A DNA stretch of 40,995 nucleotides, taken from contig JACQXS010000005.1 of NCBI GenBank assembly GCA_016208615.1, positions 1-40,995 on the forward strand. The letters run 5' to 3'. Of the stretch, positions 1 through 7,678 are shown in pieces. Source of the stretch: Candidatus Stahliibacteriota bacterium (GTDB lineage: Bacteria > Hydrothermota > UBA3073 > JACQXS01). The notes under the pieces were generated by a model, which worked only from the letters and a program-made list of their open reading frames with translations, did no database searches and was not told where the DNA came from. Within the stretch, counting starts at the first letter, position 1. The number at the start of each line of letters is the position of its first letter. Made by a program: the position numbers and the translations under genes.

Positions 1-74
1 GTCACCCCCTTAGCTTTTAGAACCGCTATCATATCTCGTTCCTCTTTTGTTAAATGAGTATATCTCCCATCCAT
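1..74 (-). CDS. IS30-family transposase, N-terminal fragment (cut by window edge)
   Basis: This is missing from the ORF track because it is short and runs off the left edge. Reading leftward from the ATG at 74 gives MDGRYTHLTKEERDMIAVLK..., which matches the start of the helix-turn-helix domain of IS30-family transposases ('Y.HLT.EER..I..L...G'). A strong ribosome site (AAAGGAGGTC) lies just upstream. The stretch GTTGCACTTTGTCATTGAAC near 115-134 could be part of the element's terminal inverted repeat, but the other end is not in the window, so this is untested. The family call rests on about 24 residues. Confidence 0.6.
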   Translation of the reverse strand, partial: MDGRYTHLTKEERDMIAVLKAKGV

Positions 75-185
75 TTCGCTCTGACCTCCTTTCTTTCACT
101 ATTATAGTCAGAGCGTTGCACTTTGTCATTGAACTTATGTATAACATTATTTATAGACTTTGACCAAACAGGTTACGGGATAAGG

Positions 186-1913
186 TTAAGACAAAATAAG
201 ATTGAGCAACCCTCCTACTGCAAGTGCAGACACAATCATAATCACGGTAGATTTTAGCACATCTTTAAGTCCCAGTTCTTTGGCAAGAGTGATGAAAGTA
301 GCGATGCACGGAAAATACATACTCAGGACTACTGATGCAACGACAAGTTGTTTTAATGTTAGACCTAAGGGAGCAAGCATCCCAATCGCAACATCCTTGC
401 GCAAAAAGCCAATTAACAATGCCGCTACTGCCTCAGATGGTAATCCCCAAATTTTAGTAACCACTGGAGCAGTGAACCTACCAACAAATTCAATTATGCG
501 GAGTGAGTAAAGCACATTTACAATAAATACGCCCACAAGAACCCAAGGAATAGCTTCTCTAATAAACCATTTAATTCTAATCCATACTTTTTGTACTAAG
601 CCCTTGAAATAAGGGATTCTATATGGTGGTATCTCAATAAATATTTCCGGCGATTCACCCTTTAATACCCGATTGAGCAGAACACCTAATCCAAGCCATA
701 CAATAAATAAAGTCCCAAAAACAGCGGCTAATCCTGACACTCCATATTTACCTATAAGTCCAACAATCATAGCAGTTTTCGCCATACAGGGAATAGATAT
801 AGCTATTAAAGTGGCTGAAATAAACTTCTCTCTTCTTGTCTCCATAATCCTTGTTGATAAAATAGCAGGAACATTACAGCCAAGTCCAAGCATCATAGGT
901 ATTATAGCGAGCCCATGTAACCCGAGTCCGTGCATCAATGTATCTACAAGGATTGAGAGCCTGGGCAAGTAGCCTGAGTCTTCTAAAAAAGATAACACAA
1001 CATAGAATGCAACCACATAAGGCAAAACCATCGCAAATGGAACAAATAACCCTGTAGTCAATAGACCAAACGACTGAACAAAATCTATTTCTCCTTCAAC
1101 CAATTCCCCAACGAGAATATTATGAATAAAGCCCTGTGCTCCCAACAGAGTTGAAAGCTTTAACATCAGGGGTGCCCATAGTTTTTCAAAGATAGGAGCA
1201 AATACATAGCCTATAAGCTCTTCACCAATGAATCTGATAATCTTGAAAGTGCCATATAGTATTATTAAAGCTATTGGAATCCCTGTAAAAGGTGCTACCG
1301 ATGCATCGCCCAACCTTTCTAAAAATGTATGGTGACGATGGGTTATTTTTTCTACTTTAGCTATTATATTTCCAATCTCGTGCCATCTTTCTAATTCCTC
1401 ATATTCATAAAGAGAAATCTTTGCTTCACTTATTCTCTCAACTAATTTTTTTATCCCTTCTCCTGTGATAGCACAAGTGGGAAGACAAGGAATACCCAAA
1501 ATTTCTTCTAATTTTTCTATATCAATAGATATGCCGATGTGCTTTGCTTCATCCCAAAAGTTAAGTGCTACGAGCATCGGAATTTTATGCTTTAGCAATT
1601 GAAGGGTAAGATTAAGACTACGCTCTAAATTTGTAGAATCTACAACATTAATTACAATATCACCGCCAGTGGTGCTGACCACATCAGAAAGCATACTAAC
1701 AGCTACTTCTTCTGCTTTACTTGTTGGCTCCAATGTATAAGTCCCAGGGACATCAATAACCTCTACTTTTTCATCCTTTATCCGCATATTCCCTTTTGTG
1801 AACTCAACAGTAGTCCCGGCGTAGTTTGAACAAATCACATCTACTCCGGTAAGGCGATTGAATACTACACTCTTCCCAACATTCGGATTCCCAATGAGTA
1901 AAACTTTCTTCAT
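186..1913 (-). CDS. feoB: Ferrous iron transport protein B (GTPase-permease)
   Basis: FeoB imports Fe(II) through the inner membrane. The N-terminal G domain shows G1 GNPNVGKS (residues 8-15), G3 DVPG (54-57), a G4-position NFWD (118-121; most FeoBs have NxxD of the form NMxD) and G5 CAITGEG (147-153). From about residue 212 the protein is a series of membrane segments, including the gate motif GCNVPAILSTR and a second gate near the C-terminus. At 575 aa it is shorter than the common 700-770 aa form, but both gates are present, so I read it as a compact FeoB and not a truncation. It is the last gene of the Fur-box operon and overlaps the upstream gene by 4 bp. FeoA is encoded near the operon's start. 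Confidence 0.95.
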   Translation of the reverse strand: MKKVLLIGNPNVGKSVVFNRLTGVDVICSNYAGTTVEFTKGNMRIKDEKVEVIDVPGTYTLEPTSKAEEVAVSMLSDVVSTTGGDIVINVVDSTNLERSLNLTLQLLKHKIPMLVALNFWDEAKHIGISIDIEKLEEILGIPCLPTCAITGEGIKKLVERISEAKISLYEYEELERWHEIGNIIAKVEKITHRHHTFLERLGDASVAPFTGIPIALIILYGTFKIIRFIGEELIGYVFAPIFEKLWAPLMLKLSTLLGAQGFIHNILVGELVEGEIDFVQSFGLLTTGLFVPFAMVLPYVVAFYVVLSFLEDSGYLPRLSILVDTLMHGLGLHGLAIIPMMLGLGCNVPAILSTRIMETRREKFISATLIAISIPCMAKTAMIVGLIGKYGVSGLAAVFGTLFIVWLGLGVLLNRVLKGESPEIFIEIPPYRIPYFKGLVQKVWIRIKWFIREAIPWVLVGVFIVNVLYSLRIIEFVGRFTAPVVTKIWGLPSEAVAALLIGFLRKDVAIGMLAPLGLTLKQLVVASVVLSMYFPCIATFITLAKELGLKDVLKSTVIMIVSALAVGGLLNLILS

Positions 1914-2431
1914 AAATTCTCCTTATATGTCAAATGTAGGGGCGAGGTAACCTCGCCCCTACACTCAATAAGGTGGTCACAGTATGGGTCACCCTTTGGA
2001 ATTGATTTTGGGATACTATAGTGGAGATTCTTACCCAAAGCCTCTACTAATATCTTTTCCATAGTAGTATGGGCTTCACAAATTTCCGGTAACTCCCAAG
2101 GATATGGACATCTATAAATCCTTATGATTACTTTCTTATCAGAAAACTCTGTAACTTCACCTTCGCCACCCACATTATTAAATATTCTCACAAGATACAG
2201 TGCGACTGCCTTAATATCATTGTCTTTTATTCGTTTTCTTATTGTCTCCGCTATCTCCATACCATAACGATGACTTACATCCTTTATTAAATCTAATCCA
2301 TCTTCACTATACCTATCATAGATTGTATCATATAAAATCTTAATCCTTCTTGACAATCCTGCAATAGCGCTACGATATCTCTTTTCTATAGGAATTTCTT
2401 TAATTTCTATGCCCTCTGGCAGTTTTATCAA
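1910..2431 (-). CDS. L-2-amino-thiazoline-4-carboxylate hydrolase-like protein
   Basis: This soluble 173-residue protein has a helical N-terminal half and a Cys/His-rich C-terminal half, with 'CPYPWELPEICEAH' and 'SIPKGDPYCDHLIE'. These resemble the ATC-hydrolase-like family (PF14196), where the conserved Cys and 'GD..C.H.IE' segments lie in a V4R-like fold. I assign the family from memory of its motifs only. The start is a TTG at 2431 backed by the ribosome site AAAGGAGGT. It lies between the Mrp-type ATPase and feoB in the Fur-box operon, so a redox or metal-sensing role is possible. The last 15 or so residues are encoded by a palindromic repeat (see 1935-1963), so the native C-terminus has been replaced or extended. 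Confidence 0.5.
   Translation of the reverse strand: MIKLPEGIEIKEIPIEKRYRSAIAGLSRRIKILYDTIYDRYSEDGLDLIKDVSHRYGMEIAETIRKRIKDNDIKAVALYLVRIFNNVGGEGEVTEFSDKKVIIRIYRCPYPWELPEICEAHTTMEKILVEALGKNLHYSIPKSIPKGDPYCDHLIECRGEVTSPLHLTYKENL
1935..1963. repeat. Perfect 29-bp palindrome inside coding sequence
   Basis: TGTAGGGGCGAGGT and ACCTCGCCCCTACA form 14-bp perfect arms around one base. It lies inside the 3' end of the ATC-hydrolase-like gene and stays open, coding for 'CRGEVTSPL'. Its outer ends match the element at 35721-35747 (GTAGGG...CCCCTAC), so the two belong to one family. Confidence 0.9.
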
Positions 2432-2433
2432 CT

Positions 2434-3273
2434 TTACCTCCTTTCTATTCTATTGCGTATTTTATCTACTATTTTATTGAATTCTTGTGCCGAAGGAGAA
2501 TCACTGAATTTTTCAATAAATGCAACTCCACTATCACCTGCCTCAACAATATTTGGGTCAATTGGGATTCTACCCAGAAATGGAATACCAAGCTCTCTGG
2601 CTGCTTTTTCTCCACCGCCTGTCTTGAAAATATCTATACTCTTTCCGCAATGTGGACAGGTAAATCCACTCATATTTTCTATAATCCCAAGAATAGGTAT
2701 CCTAAGTTGTATCAAAAATTGGACACATTTCCTTGAATCTGAGAGAGCTACTTCCTGTGGTGTAGTGACGATAACAGCTCCGCTCATCTCAGGAATAAGT
2801 TGACAAATTGAGAGAGGCTCATCTCCTGTCCCAGGAGGAGCATCTACAATTAAATAATCTAATTCACCCCACGCAACTTCACCAATAAACTGCTTCAATG
2901 CTCCCATTTTTAAGGGACCCCTCCAAATTACGGGCATATCCGGACCACTTATCAATGAAGCCATAGAAAATGCCCATAAATTGGGACTTACCATTATAGG
3001 AATCATACCGTGAGGGGTCATTATCAATCTCTTACCCTCAAATCCAAGCATCTTTGCTATTGATGGTCCGTGAATATCTGCATCCAGAATACCTACTTTT
3101 TTATCTTTACTCAGAGATGCAGCAAGACTCACGGCTACAAAGCTTTTGCCCACCCCACCTTTATTAGACAGCACCAATATTTTATGCTTTATCTTTGCCA
3201 AGTTTTCTTTGACCCTACGGTCCAGCTCATCTTGTTGCTGGTGTCGTTCTTCCATTGTGGTTTCTTGTGGCAT
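2434..3273 (-). CDS. Mrp/NBP35-family Fe-S cluster carrier ATPase
   Basis: This P-loop ATPase of the Mrp/ApbC group carries and delivers Fe-S clusters. The 279-residue protein has the deviant Walker A NKGGVGKS (37-44), the A' region [11 protein letters not shown] (61-71), '[11 protein letters not shown]' (143-153) and the CPHC pair (206-209) that bridges a cluster between two subunits. The length is normal for the family. The ATG at 3273 is supported by AGAGGAGGTATT upstream. The 82-bp gap to the preceding NifX-like gene is the largest in the operon and shows nothing clear. It travels with an IscU-like scaffold and two ferredoxin-type MinD ATPases, pointing to cluster transfer. Confidence 0.92.
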   Translation of the reverse strand: MPQETTMEERHQQQDELDRRVKENLAKIKHKILVLSNKGGVGKSFVAVSLAASLSKDKKVGILDADIHGPSIAKMLGFEGKRLIMTPHGMIPIMVSPNLWAFSMASLISGPDMPVIWRGPLKMGALKQFIGEVAWGELDYLIVDAPPGTGDEPLSICQLIPEMSGAVIVTTPQEVALSDSRKCVQFLIQLRIPILGIIENMSGFTCPHCGKSIDIFKTGGGEKAARELGIPFLGRIPIDPNIVEAGDSGVAFIEKFSDSPSAQEFNKIVDKIRNRIERR

Positions 3274-3355
3274 ATAATACCTCCTCTCTATGACTCAGAT
3301 TAAAGAATCCACCTCTTTCTTAAACACCTTGCCTCTTCTCTCTGTATACTAAATA

Positions 3356-3715
3356 CTAATGCTCACAACTCTTGTGCTCTGGACTATCATGGTCACAGAG
3401 GCTTTCACCACTGACAAGCTCACCTTTCAAAAAGATTTCTATAACTTGCTCTATAGAACCAGTCACTCCTATCACAGTCTCAATGTTGTATTGAGTAAAG
3501 AGTTCTTGAGCACGATGTCCCATACCTCCAGTAATAACAACATTTACCCCCATATTTGCCAGATAACCTGGCAGAAAACCGGGTTGATGTGCCGGGTTCT
3601 GTATCGTTTCCCTCTTTACTATTTTGCCCTCCTCTACCTCTATTATAGTATATTCTGGACACCTACCAAAATGAGAAGCAACTTGTGCTCTCTCTGTAGA
3701 AATAGCTACTTTCAT
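3356..3715 (-). CDS. NifX/NifB-type dinitrogenase Fe-Mo cofactor family protein
   Basis: This small one-domain protein (119 aa) has the fold of NifX, NafY and the NifB C-terminus, which binds metal-sulfur clusters. Visible family features are the start 'MKVAISTE...ASHFGRCPEYTIIEV', 'NPAHQPGFLP', 'GVNVVITGGMGHRAQELF' and a Cys/His-rich tail 'CDHDSPEHKSCEH' that could bind metal. A strong ribosome site AAAGGAGGAAT precedes the ATG. No nitrogenase genes are near. In anaerobes such stand-alone proteins commonly lie with MinD-type ferredoxin ATPases, as here, so a general Fe-S carrier role is more likely than nitrogen fixation. Confidence 0.88.
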   Translation of the reverse strand: MKVAISTERAQVASHFGRCPEYTIIEVEEGKIVKRETIQNPAHQPGFLPGYLANMGVNVVITGGMGHRAQELFTQYNIETVIGVTGSIEQVIEIFLKGELVSGESLCDHDSPEHKSCEH

Positions 3716-3718
3716 CTT

Positions 3719-4153
3719 TTATTCCTCCTTTTTTTGTTCAAAATTTTTGATTGCTTCATACAATGTGTTTGCAGCCAGAAGAGCACAATGGCGGTTAGCT
3801 TCAGGCAATCCACCAACTGCTTTAAGAACTGTCTCTTGAGTAATACCTCGGGCTTCAGTGAGACTTTTACTCAAAATTAATTCTGTTACCATACTACCGC
3901 AGGCAATTGTTGTGCCACAACCATCGGTATTAAAACCAGCATCTATAATTTTGCCATCCTTTATCTTGAAACAAATCTCCATTGTATCACCACAGGATCC
4001 TGTTATCTTGCCATAACCATCATTATCACTTAAAATACCCCGACTTCGGGGCTTCATCCAATGGTCAATAACTGTTTCAGAATAATTTCTTCTTGCTTCA
4101 TCTAAAATTTCCCGTTGAAGCTTCTCAGCTAATTCATCAAGATTATTTTCCAT
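3719..4153 (-). CDS. NifU/IscU-type Fe-S cluster scaffold
   Basis: This is a scaffold on which Fe-S clusters are built before transfer to target proteins. The 144-residue protein has the three ligand cysteines in order: GSCGD (Cys54), DGCG (Cys79) and RHCALLA (Cys123). The Asp after the first Cys is typical of IscU. It has additional cysteines at 61 and 85. Its start overlaps the end of the upstream ATPase gene by 11 bp. No cysteine desulfurase lies in this operon; one is encoded about 34 kb away at 38531-39691. Confidence 0.9.
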   Translation of the reverse strand: MENNLDELAEKLQREILDEARRNYSETVIDHWMKPRSRGILSDNDGYGKITGSCGDTMEICFKIKDGKIIDAGFNTDGCGTTIACGSMVTELILSKSLTEARGITQETVLKAVGGLPEANRHCALLAANTLYEAIKNFEQKKEE

Positions 4154-5021
4154 CTTTTAATTCTTCTTGCACCTTATCCCACAAATCTTTTATTTCCTTT
4201 GATGCTGAAGAATCAGAATGCTCTACAACGGGCATCTCTTTTACTAATGCCTCTATAACTGCTTTATCAAAGGGAACTTTGCTTACCACTTTAATATTAG
4301 ATTTTTGACAATACTCCTCAATAGCTTGTGTGTTCTTTAAATTCAAATCATACTTGTTTATACAAACCACAGTTTTAATCCCAAAATGCTTTGCCACTCC
4401 AATAACTCTTTCCATATCATGCATCCCTGAAAGAGTGGGCTCTGTGACAATCAGTGCAATATCTGCTCCACCAATACTCGCAATTACTGGACATCCAATC
4501 CCGGGTGGCCCATCTATTATAATATAATCTGCATTCCCTTTTTCTGCTACAAGTTTCGCATTTTGTTTTACAACAGTTACCAATTTTCCCGAGTTCTCCC
4601 CTGCAATTCCCAATTTTGCGTGAACTAACGGTCCGTATTTGGTATCAGAAATATACCATTCCCCGTTTACGACTTCTTCTATCCGGATTGCTTGCTCAGG
4701 ACAGACATACTTACAAACTCCACATCCTTCGCAAGAAATTGCATCTACAACTATCTGACTTCTGATTTCTTTTATTGCCTCAAATCTACATACTTCCATA
4801 CACTTCTTACATCCTGTGCATCTATCTTTATCTATCACCGCCTTCTTTCCACCACTGAACTTGTGCTTCTCTTTAATAGTAGGGTGGAGCAAGAGATATA
4901 AATCAGCAGCATCTACATCACAGTCAGCCATTACTTTCTGGTTAGCTAATGATGCGAAACTCCCTGCTACAACAGTCTTGCCAGTCCCTCCCTTCCCACT
5001 TATGACAACTATTTGCTTCAT
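4143..5021 (-). CDS. MinD-type ATPase with two inserted 4Fe-4S clusters (copy 1)
   Basis: This is a ParA/MinD-superfamily ATPase with a ferredoxin domain inserted between the A' motif and the switch region. It shows GKGGTGKT (9-16), ADCDVDAADL (32-41), two CxxCxxC-type cluster sets near residues 68-78 and 97-107, and DGPPGIGCP. I moved the start from 5048 to the ATG at 5021 because it has AAAGGAATAAG just upstream and the protein then begins at the P-loop strand; the longer form has no ribosome site. The length becomes 292 aa. It is paired with a second copy at 5568-6470. Such pairs are common in anaerobe Fe-S clusters, but their biochemical job is not settled. Confidence 0.9.
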   Translation of the reverse strand: MKQIVVISGKGGTGKTVVAGSFASLANQKVMADCDVDAADLYLLLHPTIKEKHKFSGGKKAVIDKDRCTGCKKCMEVCRFEAIKEIRSQIVVDAISCEGCGVCKYVCPEQAIRIEEVVNGEWYISDTKYGPLVHAKLGIAGENSGKLVTVVKQNAKLVAEKGNADYIIIDGPPGIGCPVIASIGGADIALIVTEPTLSGMHDMERVIGVAKHFGIKTVVCINKYDLNLKNTQAIEEYCQKSNIKVVSKVPFDKAVIEALVKEMPVVEHSDSSASKEIKDLWDKVQEELKDGK

Positions 5022-5061
5022 CTTCTTATTCCTTTGAAAATATTCCACATAGAAACTCTAC

Positions 5062-5571
5062 TTATGTATTTTTTCTCTCACCAAATTTCTTTATATTGTC
5101 CTCAGCTTCTTTCCTTGCTGACATCCAAAAACAAAACATTGAGCAGGCACCTAAAATTATTGAAAAGACAGACTGAAAGACTAAAATTAGAGCAATAGAC
5201 CAAATCGTCATTCCCAATGTCATGGGCTGACCAATGATGCTATATATACCGGTATCAACTAATATAGTGGTATTAAGGGCTGAAGTTTCCGGTTTACCCC
5301 TATGTGTTAAAGCAATATGAGAGACTATGCCTAAATAAGCTGAAGGAACATAGAGAACCCAGCCAATAATTTTTAACCACAAGATATCAAGATGCATCCA
5401 CTCTTTACCAATAGTTAATTCAAGTGTTAACAAAGTAAAAAAGATACTCAAGCCTATATGCATATAAATTTCACTAATAAAGCGCTCCTTAGCCGATTGG
5501 ATTATCCATCTGCTATTAACAATCCATATAACAGCACAAATACCAATGCAAACTATATCCCTTATAATCAT
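5062..5571 (-). CDS. ICMT/PEMT-like integral membrane protein with altered core motif
   Basis: This 169-residue membrane protein has about four to five hydrophobic segments. 'HRGKPE...' followed by 'DTGIYSIIGQPMTLG' and the tail 'ARKEAEDNIKKFGE' matches the isoprenylcysteine/phospholipid methyltransferase-like family, in which the usual motif is 'G.Y..VRHP.Y.G' and then an acidic region. Here the Arg-His of that motif reads Gly-Gln, so S-adenosylmethionine binding or catalysis may be lost or changed. It lies between the two MinD-type ATPases, and its ATG overlaps the stop codon of the upstream gene (ATGA). The substrate is unknown. Confidence 0.6.
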   Translation of the reverse strand: MIIRDIVCIGICAVIWIVNSRWIIQSAKERFISEIYMHIGLSIFFTLLTLELTIGKEWMHLDILWLKIIGWVLYVPSAYLGIVSHIALTHRGKPETSALNTTILVDTGIYSIIGQPMTLGMTIWSIALILVFQSVFSIILGACSMFCFWMSARKEAEDNIKKFGERKNT

Positions 5572-6470
5572 TTACTAATTAGCTCCTTTATCCTAAAATA
5601 TAGGTTCTTGAACTTTGGCTCCCATTCTTTTTTCCATAAAATAAAAGGTGCACCATTAGAGTATGATACTGCTATTTCTCTATCCACAGGAATATTCATA
5701 AGGATAGGAATCCTTTGTCTGCCACAATATCCTTCTACTTTTTTGTCTCCAATATCAGCACGATTTATGATTACACCAAAAGGAATAGTAAGTTTTCTCA
5801 GAACCTCAACCGCCAGAATCAAGTCATTTAATCCAAAGGGAGTTGGCTCGGTCACCAAAATACAGAAATCGCTACCCTTGACAGACTCTATTACAGGACA
5901 GCTCGTCCCAGGTGGAACATCTATTATAGTAAGTTTATTTGAATCTATTCGTGATTTTAATTCCCTTATCACAGGTGTAGCCCTTGCTTCTCCAATATTA
6001 AGCTTGCCATGACTGAAATTTATATTCCCACTTTTCCCTTCTTCAATTACTCCTATTGTCCTTTTTATCTCAGTAATAGCGCCTTCCGGACAAAGAAGAC
6101 TACATCCTCCACATCCATTGCAAAGTTCAGGAAATATGAGAACTTTGTCTTTAAGCACAGCAATAGCATTATACTGACATACTTCTGAACATTTGCCACA
6201 ATGAGTACACTTTTGCTCATCCACTTCAGGAATAGGAATGGCCACAGGATAGGTTCTCTTGAACTCGGGCTTCAGAAATATATGTGCATTTGGCTCCTCT
6301 ACATCACAATCCAAGAACTGAACCCATGAATGTGGGTAGGTTTGGGTCCCCTGACCCAAACTTTCTAAGTTATAGCGCAGGGGTTTATCCCTCGCAAGAG
6401 ACAAAGCCAAATTGACCGCAACCGTAGTCTTCCCAGTCCCACCCTTCCCACTGGCAACCGAAATAATCAT
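5568..6470 (-). CDS. MinD-type ATPase with two inserted 4Fe-4S clusters (copy 2, with in-frame insert)
   Basis: This is the second ferredoxin-bearing MinD-type ATPase (300 aa): SGKGGTGKT (7-15), FLDCDVEEPNAH (52-63), cluster cysteines near 88-98 and 117-127, and DVPPGTSCP. In the partner copy only a few residues separate the P-loop helix from the 'DCDV' strand. Here about 19 extra residues (31-49, 'LRYNLESLGQ...') sit in between, exactly where the DNA carries a palindromic repeat (6322-6366). The reading frame is kept. The insertion is next to the nucleotide site, so it may or may not be tolerated. The start overlaps the fmdB stop region. Confidence 0.9.
   Translation of the reverse strand: MIISVASGKGGTGKTTVAVNLALSLARDKPLRYNLESLGQGTQTYPHSWVQFLDCDVEEPNAHIFLKPEFKRTYPVAIPIPEVDEQKCTHCGKCSEVCQYNAIAVLKDKVLIFPELCNGCGGCSLLCPEGAITEIKRTIGVIEEGKSGNINFSHGKLNIGEARATPVIRELKSRIDSNKLTIIDVPPGTSCPVIESVKGSDFCILVTEPTPFGLNDLILAVEVLRKLTIPFGVIINRADIGDKKVEGYCGRQRIPILMNIPVDREIAVSYSNGAPFILWKKEWEPKFKNLYFRIKELISK
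6322..6366. repeat. Palindromic element inserted in frame in ATPase gene
   Basis: GTTTGGGTC (6340-6348) pairs with GACCCAAAC (6353-6361), flanked by a second small pair ACCCA/TGGGT (6322-6337). On the coding strand it reads GGGTCAGGGGACCC then ACCTACCC, the same core as the intergenic copy at 22165-22219. It codes for the extra residues in ATPase copy 2. Confidence 0.8.
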
Positions 6471-6475
6471 CTGAT

Positions 6476-6713
6476 TTACTTATCCCTTCCGCAGACATTA
6501 TCAGCTGAACATGGTGGAGTATCACAGCGCTCTGTTCTACCACAGCAAGTAGCTCCTTTAGGAGAATTATCCACTCCAACCCTTGCGGGAATGGAAATCA
6601 ATTTTGTAAGATTTATGCTACTACAAGCTGGACATACCGGAGTCTCTTGCCCTTTTTGAAAAAAATTCAATCTCTTTTCCACAACTCTCACACTTATATT
6701 CGTATATAGGCAT
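6476..6713 (-). pseudogene. FmdB-type zinc ribbon protein, frame broken by one base
   Basis: The ORF track shows only a 71-aa piece starting in mid-gene. The true start is the ATG at 6713 with AGGTGAG upstream: MPIYEYKCESCGKEIEFF..., the hallmark of FmdB-family zinc ribbons. The frame then has to shift at a run of seven T (coding strand, about 6659-6665) to continue as '...QKGQETPVCPACSS'. With six T the whole protein is open, about 78 aa, with CESC and CPAC pairs for zinc and a Cys-rich tail. The homopolymer makes a sequencing error or slippage both plausible. If the shift is real, the gene is inactive. FmdB-type proteins are small putative regulators. Confidence 0.8.
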
Positions 6714-6720
6714 TTTTATC

Positions 6721-7089
6721 TCACCTATTAACTTCTTTCTCTAATTCACTCATACGAGTTTCAATTACTTCCATTTCTTTATGCAGAGCACCGGCTTCGT
6801 CTTTTAGCATTTGCAATTCCTCTTGGGCTGTTGGCTGTGAATAATAGGGAGCATAGCCCGGATACGCATAAGGCATATACGGTGAGCCGTAGCCATAAAA
6901 TCCTCTTCCCCAGCCTCGTCCTCTTCCAAATCCACGACCTCTGCCCCAACCACCTCTACCAAAGCCAAATCCACCACGACCAGGAATTGGGTTAGCATAC
7001 CCTGGCGCAGGATAGCCTGCACAAAGACCCATCGCTCTACCTGTCATAGGTCCCAAGCCCCAAGGACCTGTTCCATCTCCTCTTGGCAT
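6721..7089 (-). CDS. DUF5320-like Gly/Arg-rich protein with C-terminal coiled coil
   Basis: This small protein (122 aa from the ATG at 7089) starts 'MPRGDGTGPWGLGPMTGRAMGLCAGY', the signature of DUF5320 proteins. It continues through a Gly/Arg/Tyr-rich low-complexity stretch and ends in a short coiled coil 'ALHKEMEVIETRMSELEKEV'. I prefer 7089 to the ORF-track start because AAAGGATGTG precedes it and the longer N-terminus is not typical. The function is unknown. The family regularly lies beside NifX-like and MinD-type ferredoxin ATPase genes, as here, and the upstream gene carries a similar coiled-coil end. Confidence 0.8.
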   Translation of the reverse strand: MPRGDGTGPWGLGPMTGRAMGLCAGYPAPGYANPIPGRGGFGFGRGGWGRGRGFGRGRGWGRGFYGYGSPYMPYAYPGYAPYYSQPTAQEELQMLKDEAGALHKEMEVIETRMSELEKEVNR

Positions 7090-7090
7090 T

Positions 7091-7678
7091 TTAATCACAT
7101 CCTTTCTCCTCAATCTTATTTATTCTCTTGTTAATTTCATCAATTTGTTGCTTCATAAAATCTGACTGCTGCTTTAACATCTGTAGTTCCTGTTCTCTTG
7201 TAGGCTCTGGCATAGTAGGTCCCATTCCAGCCCCCATTCCCATACCTCTGCCTCTACCTCTACCCATTCCTCTTCCCATACCACGACCCATTCCCATTCC
7301 ATAGCCCGGTCCCATGCCGACACCAAAATGTGGTGGAACATTTGGTTGAGCAACAGATTGAAACTCGCCCCTTTTATATTTATCTATCGCATCTCGCACT
7401 ATTCCCGAAATACCAACAATTACTTGAACCCCTGCTGATTGAAGTGTCTGAAATGCATTTGGACCACAGATTCCTGTAAGAAGAGCCTGAACTCCTTTAT
7501 TTGCAATAAGCTGTGCAGATTGAATGCCTGCTCCTCCGGATGCATCAATATTCGGATTTTCTGCTGCCTCAAATTCCATAGTATCTGTATCTACAAAAAG
7601 AAAGTAGGCACATCTCCCAAATCTTGGGTCAATTTGTGAGTTTAAATCAGTGCCTTCACTTGTAACTGCTACCTTCAT
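7091..7678 (-). CDS. NifX-like protein fused to Gly/Met-rich linker and coiled coil
   Basis: Residues 1 to about 115 form a NifX/NifB-C type domain ('SQIDPRFGRCAYFLFVDT', 'VQALLTGICGPNAFQTL'). A repetitive Met-Gly-Arg-rich linker follows ('GMGRGMGRGRGRGMGMG'), then a coiled coil 'ELQMLKQQSDFMKQQIDEINKRINKIEE' like that of the next gene. The start ATG overlaps the feoA stop by 4 bp. The shared C-terminal helix suggests that this protein and the DUF5320-like protein pair through it; that is inference. The cluster or metal it carries is not known. Confidence 0.85.
   Translation of the reverse strand: MKVAVTSEGTDLNSQIDPRFGRCAYFLFVDTDTMEFEAAENPNIDASGGAGIQSAQLIANKGVQALLTGICGPNAFQTLQSAGVQVIVGISGIVRDAIDKYKRGEFQSVAQPNVPPHFGVGMGPGYGMGMGRGMGRGMGRGRGRGMGMGAGMGPTMPEPTREQELQMLKQQSDFMKQQIDEINKRINKIEEKGCD

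Noticed and set aside
3359-3880. Plus-strand ORF of 173 aa across the NifX-like and IscU-like genes
   Set aside because: It is a shadow: the minus-strand genes have clear families, ribosome sites and operon spacing.
5458-6012. Plus-strand ORF of 184 aa
   Set aside because: It is a shadow of ATPase copy 2 and the ICMT-like gene.
7205-7320. GC-rich repeat in the NifX-like gene as a possible mobile element
   Set aside because: It is simple codon repetition for a Met-Gly-Arg linker common to this family, not a dyad element.
3356-7678. NifX-like and IscU/NifU-like genes as signs of nitrogen fixation
   Set aside because: No nifHDK, nifE or nifN lies nearby, and these families occur widely in non-fixing anaerobes.
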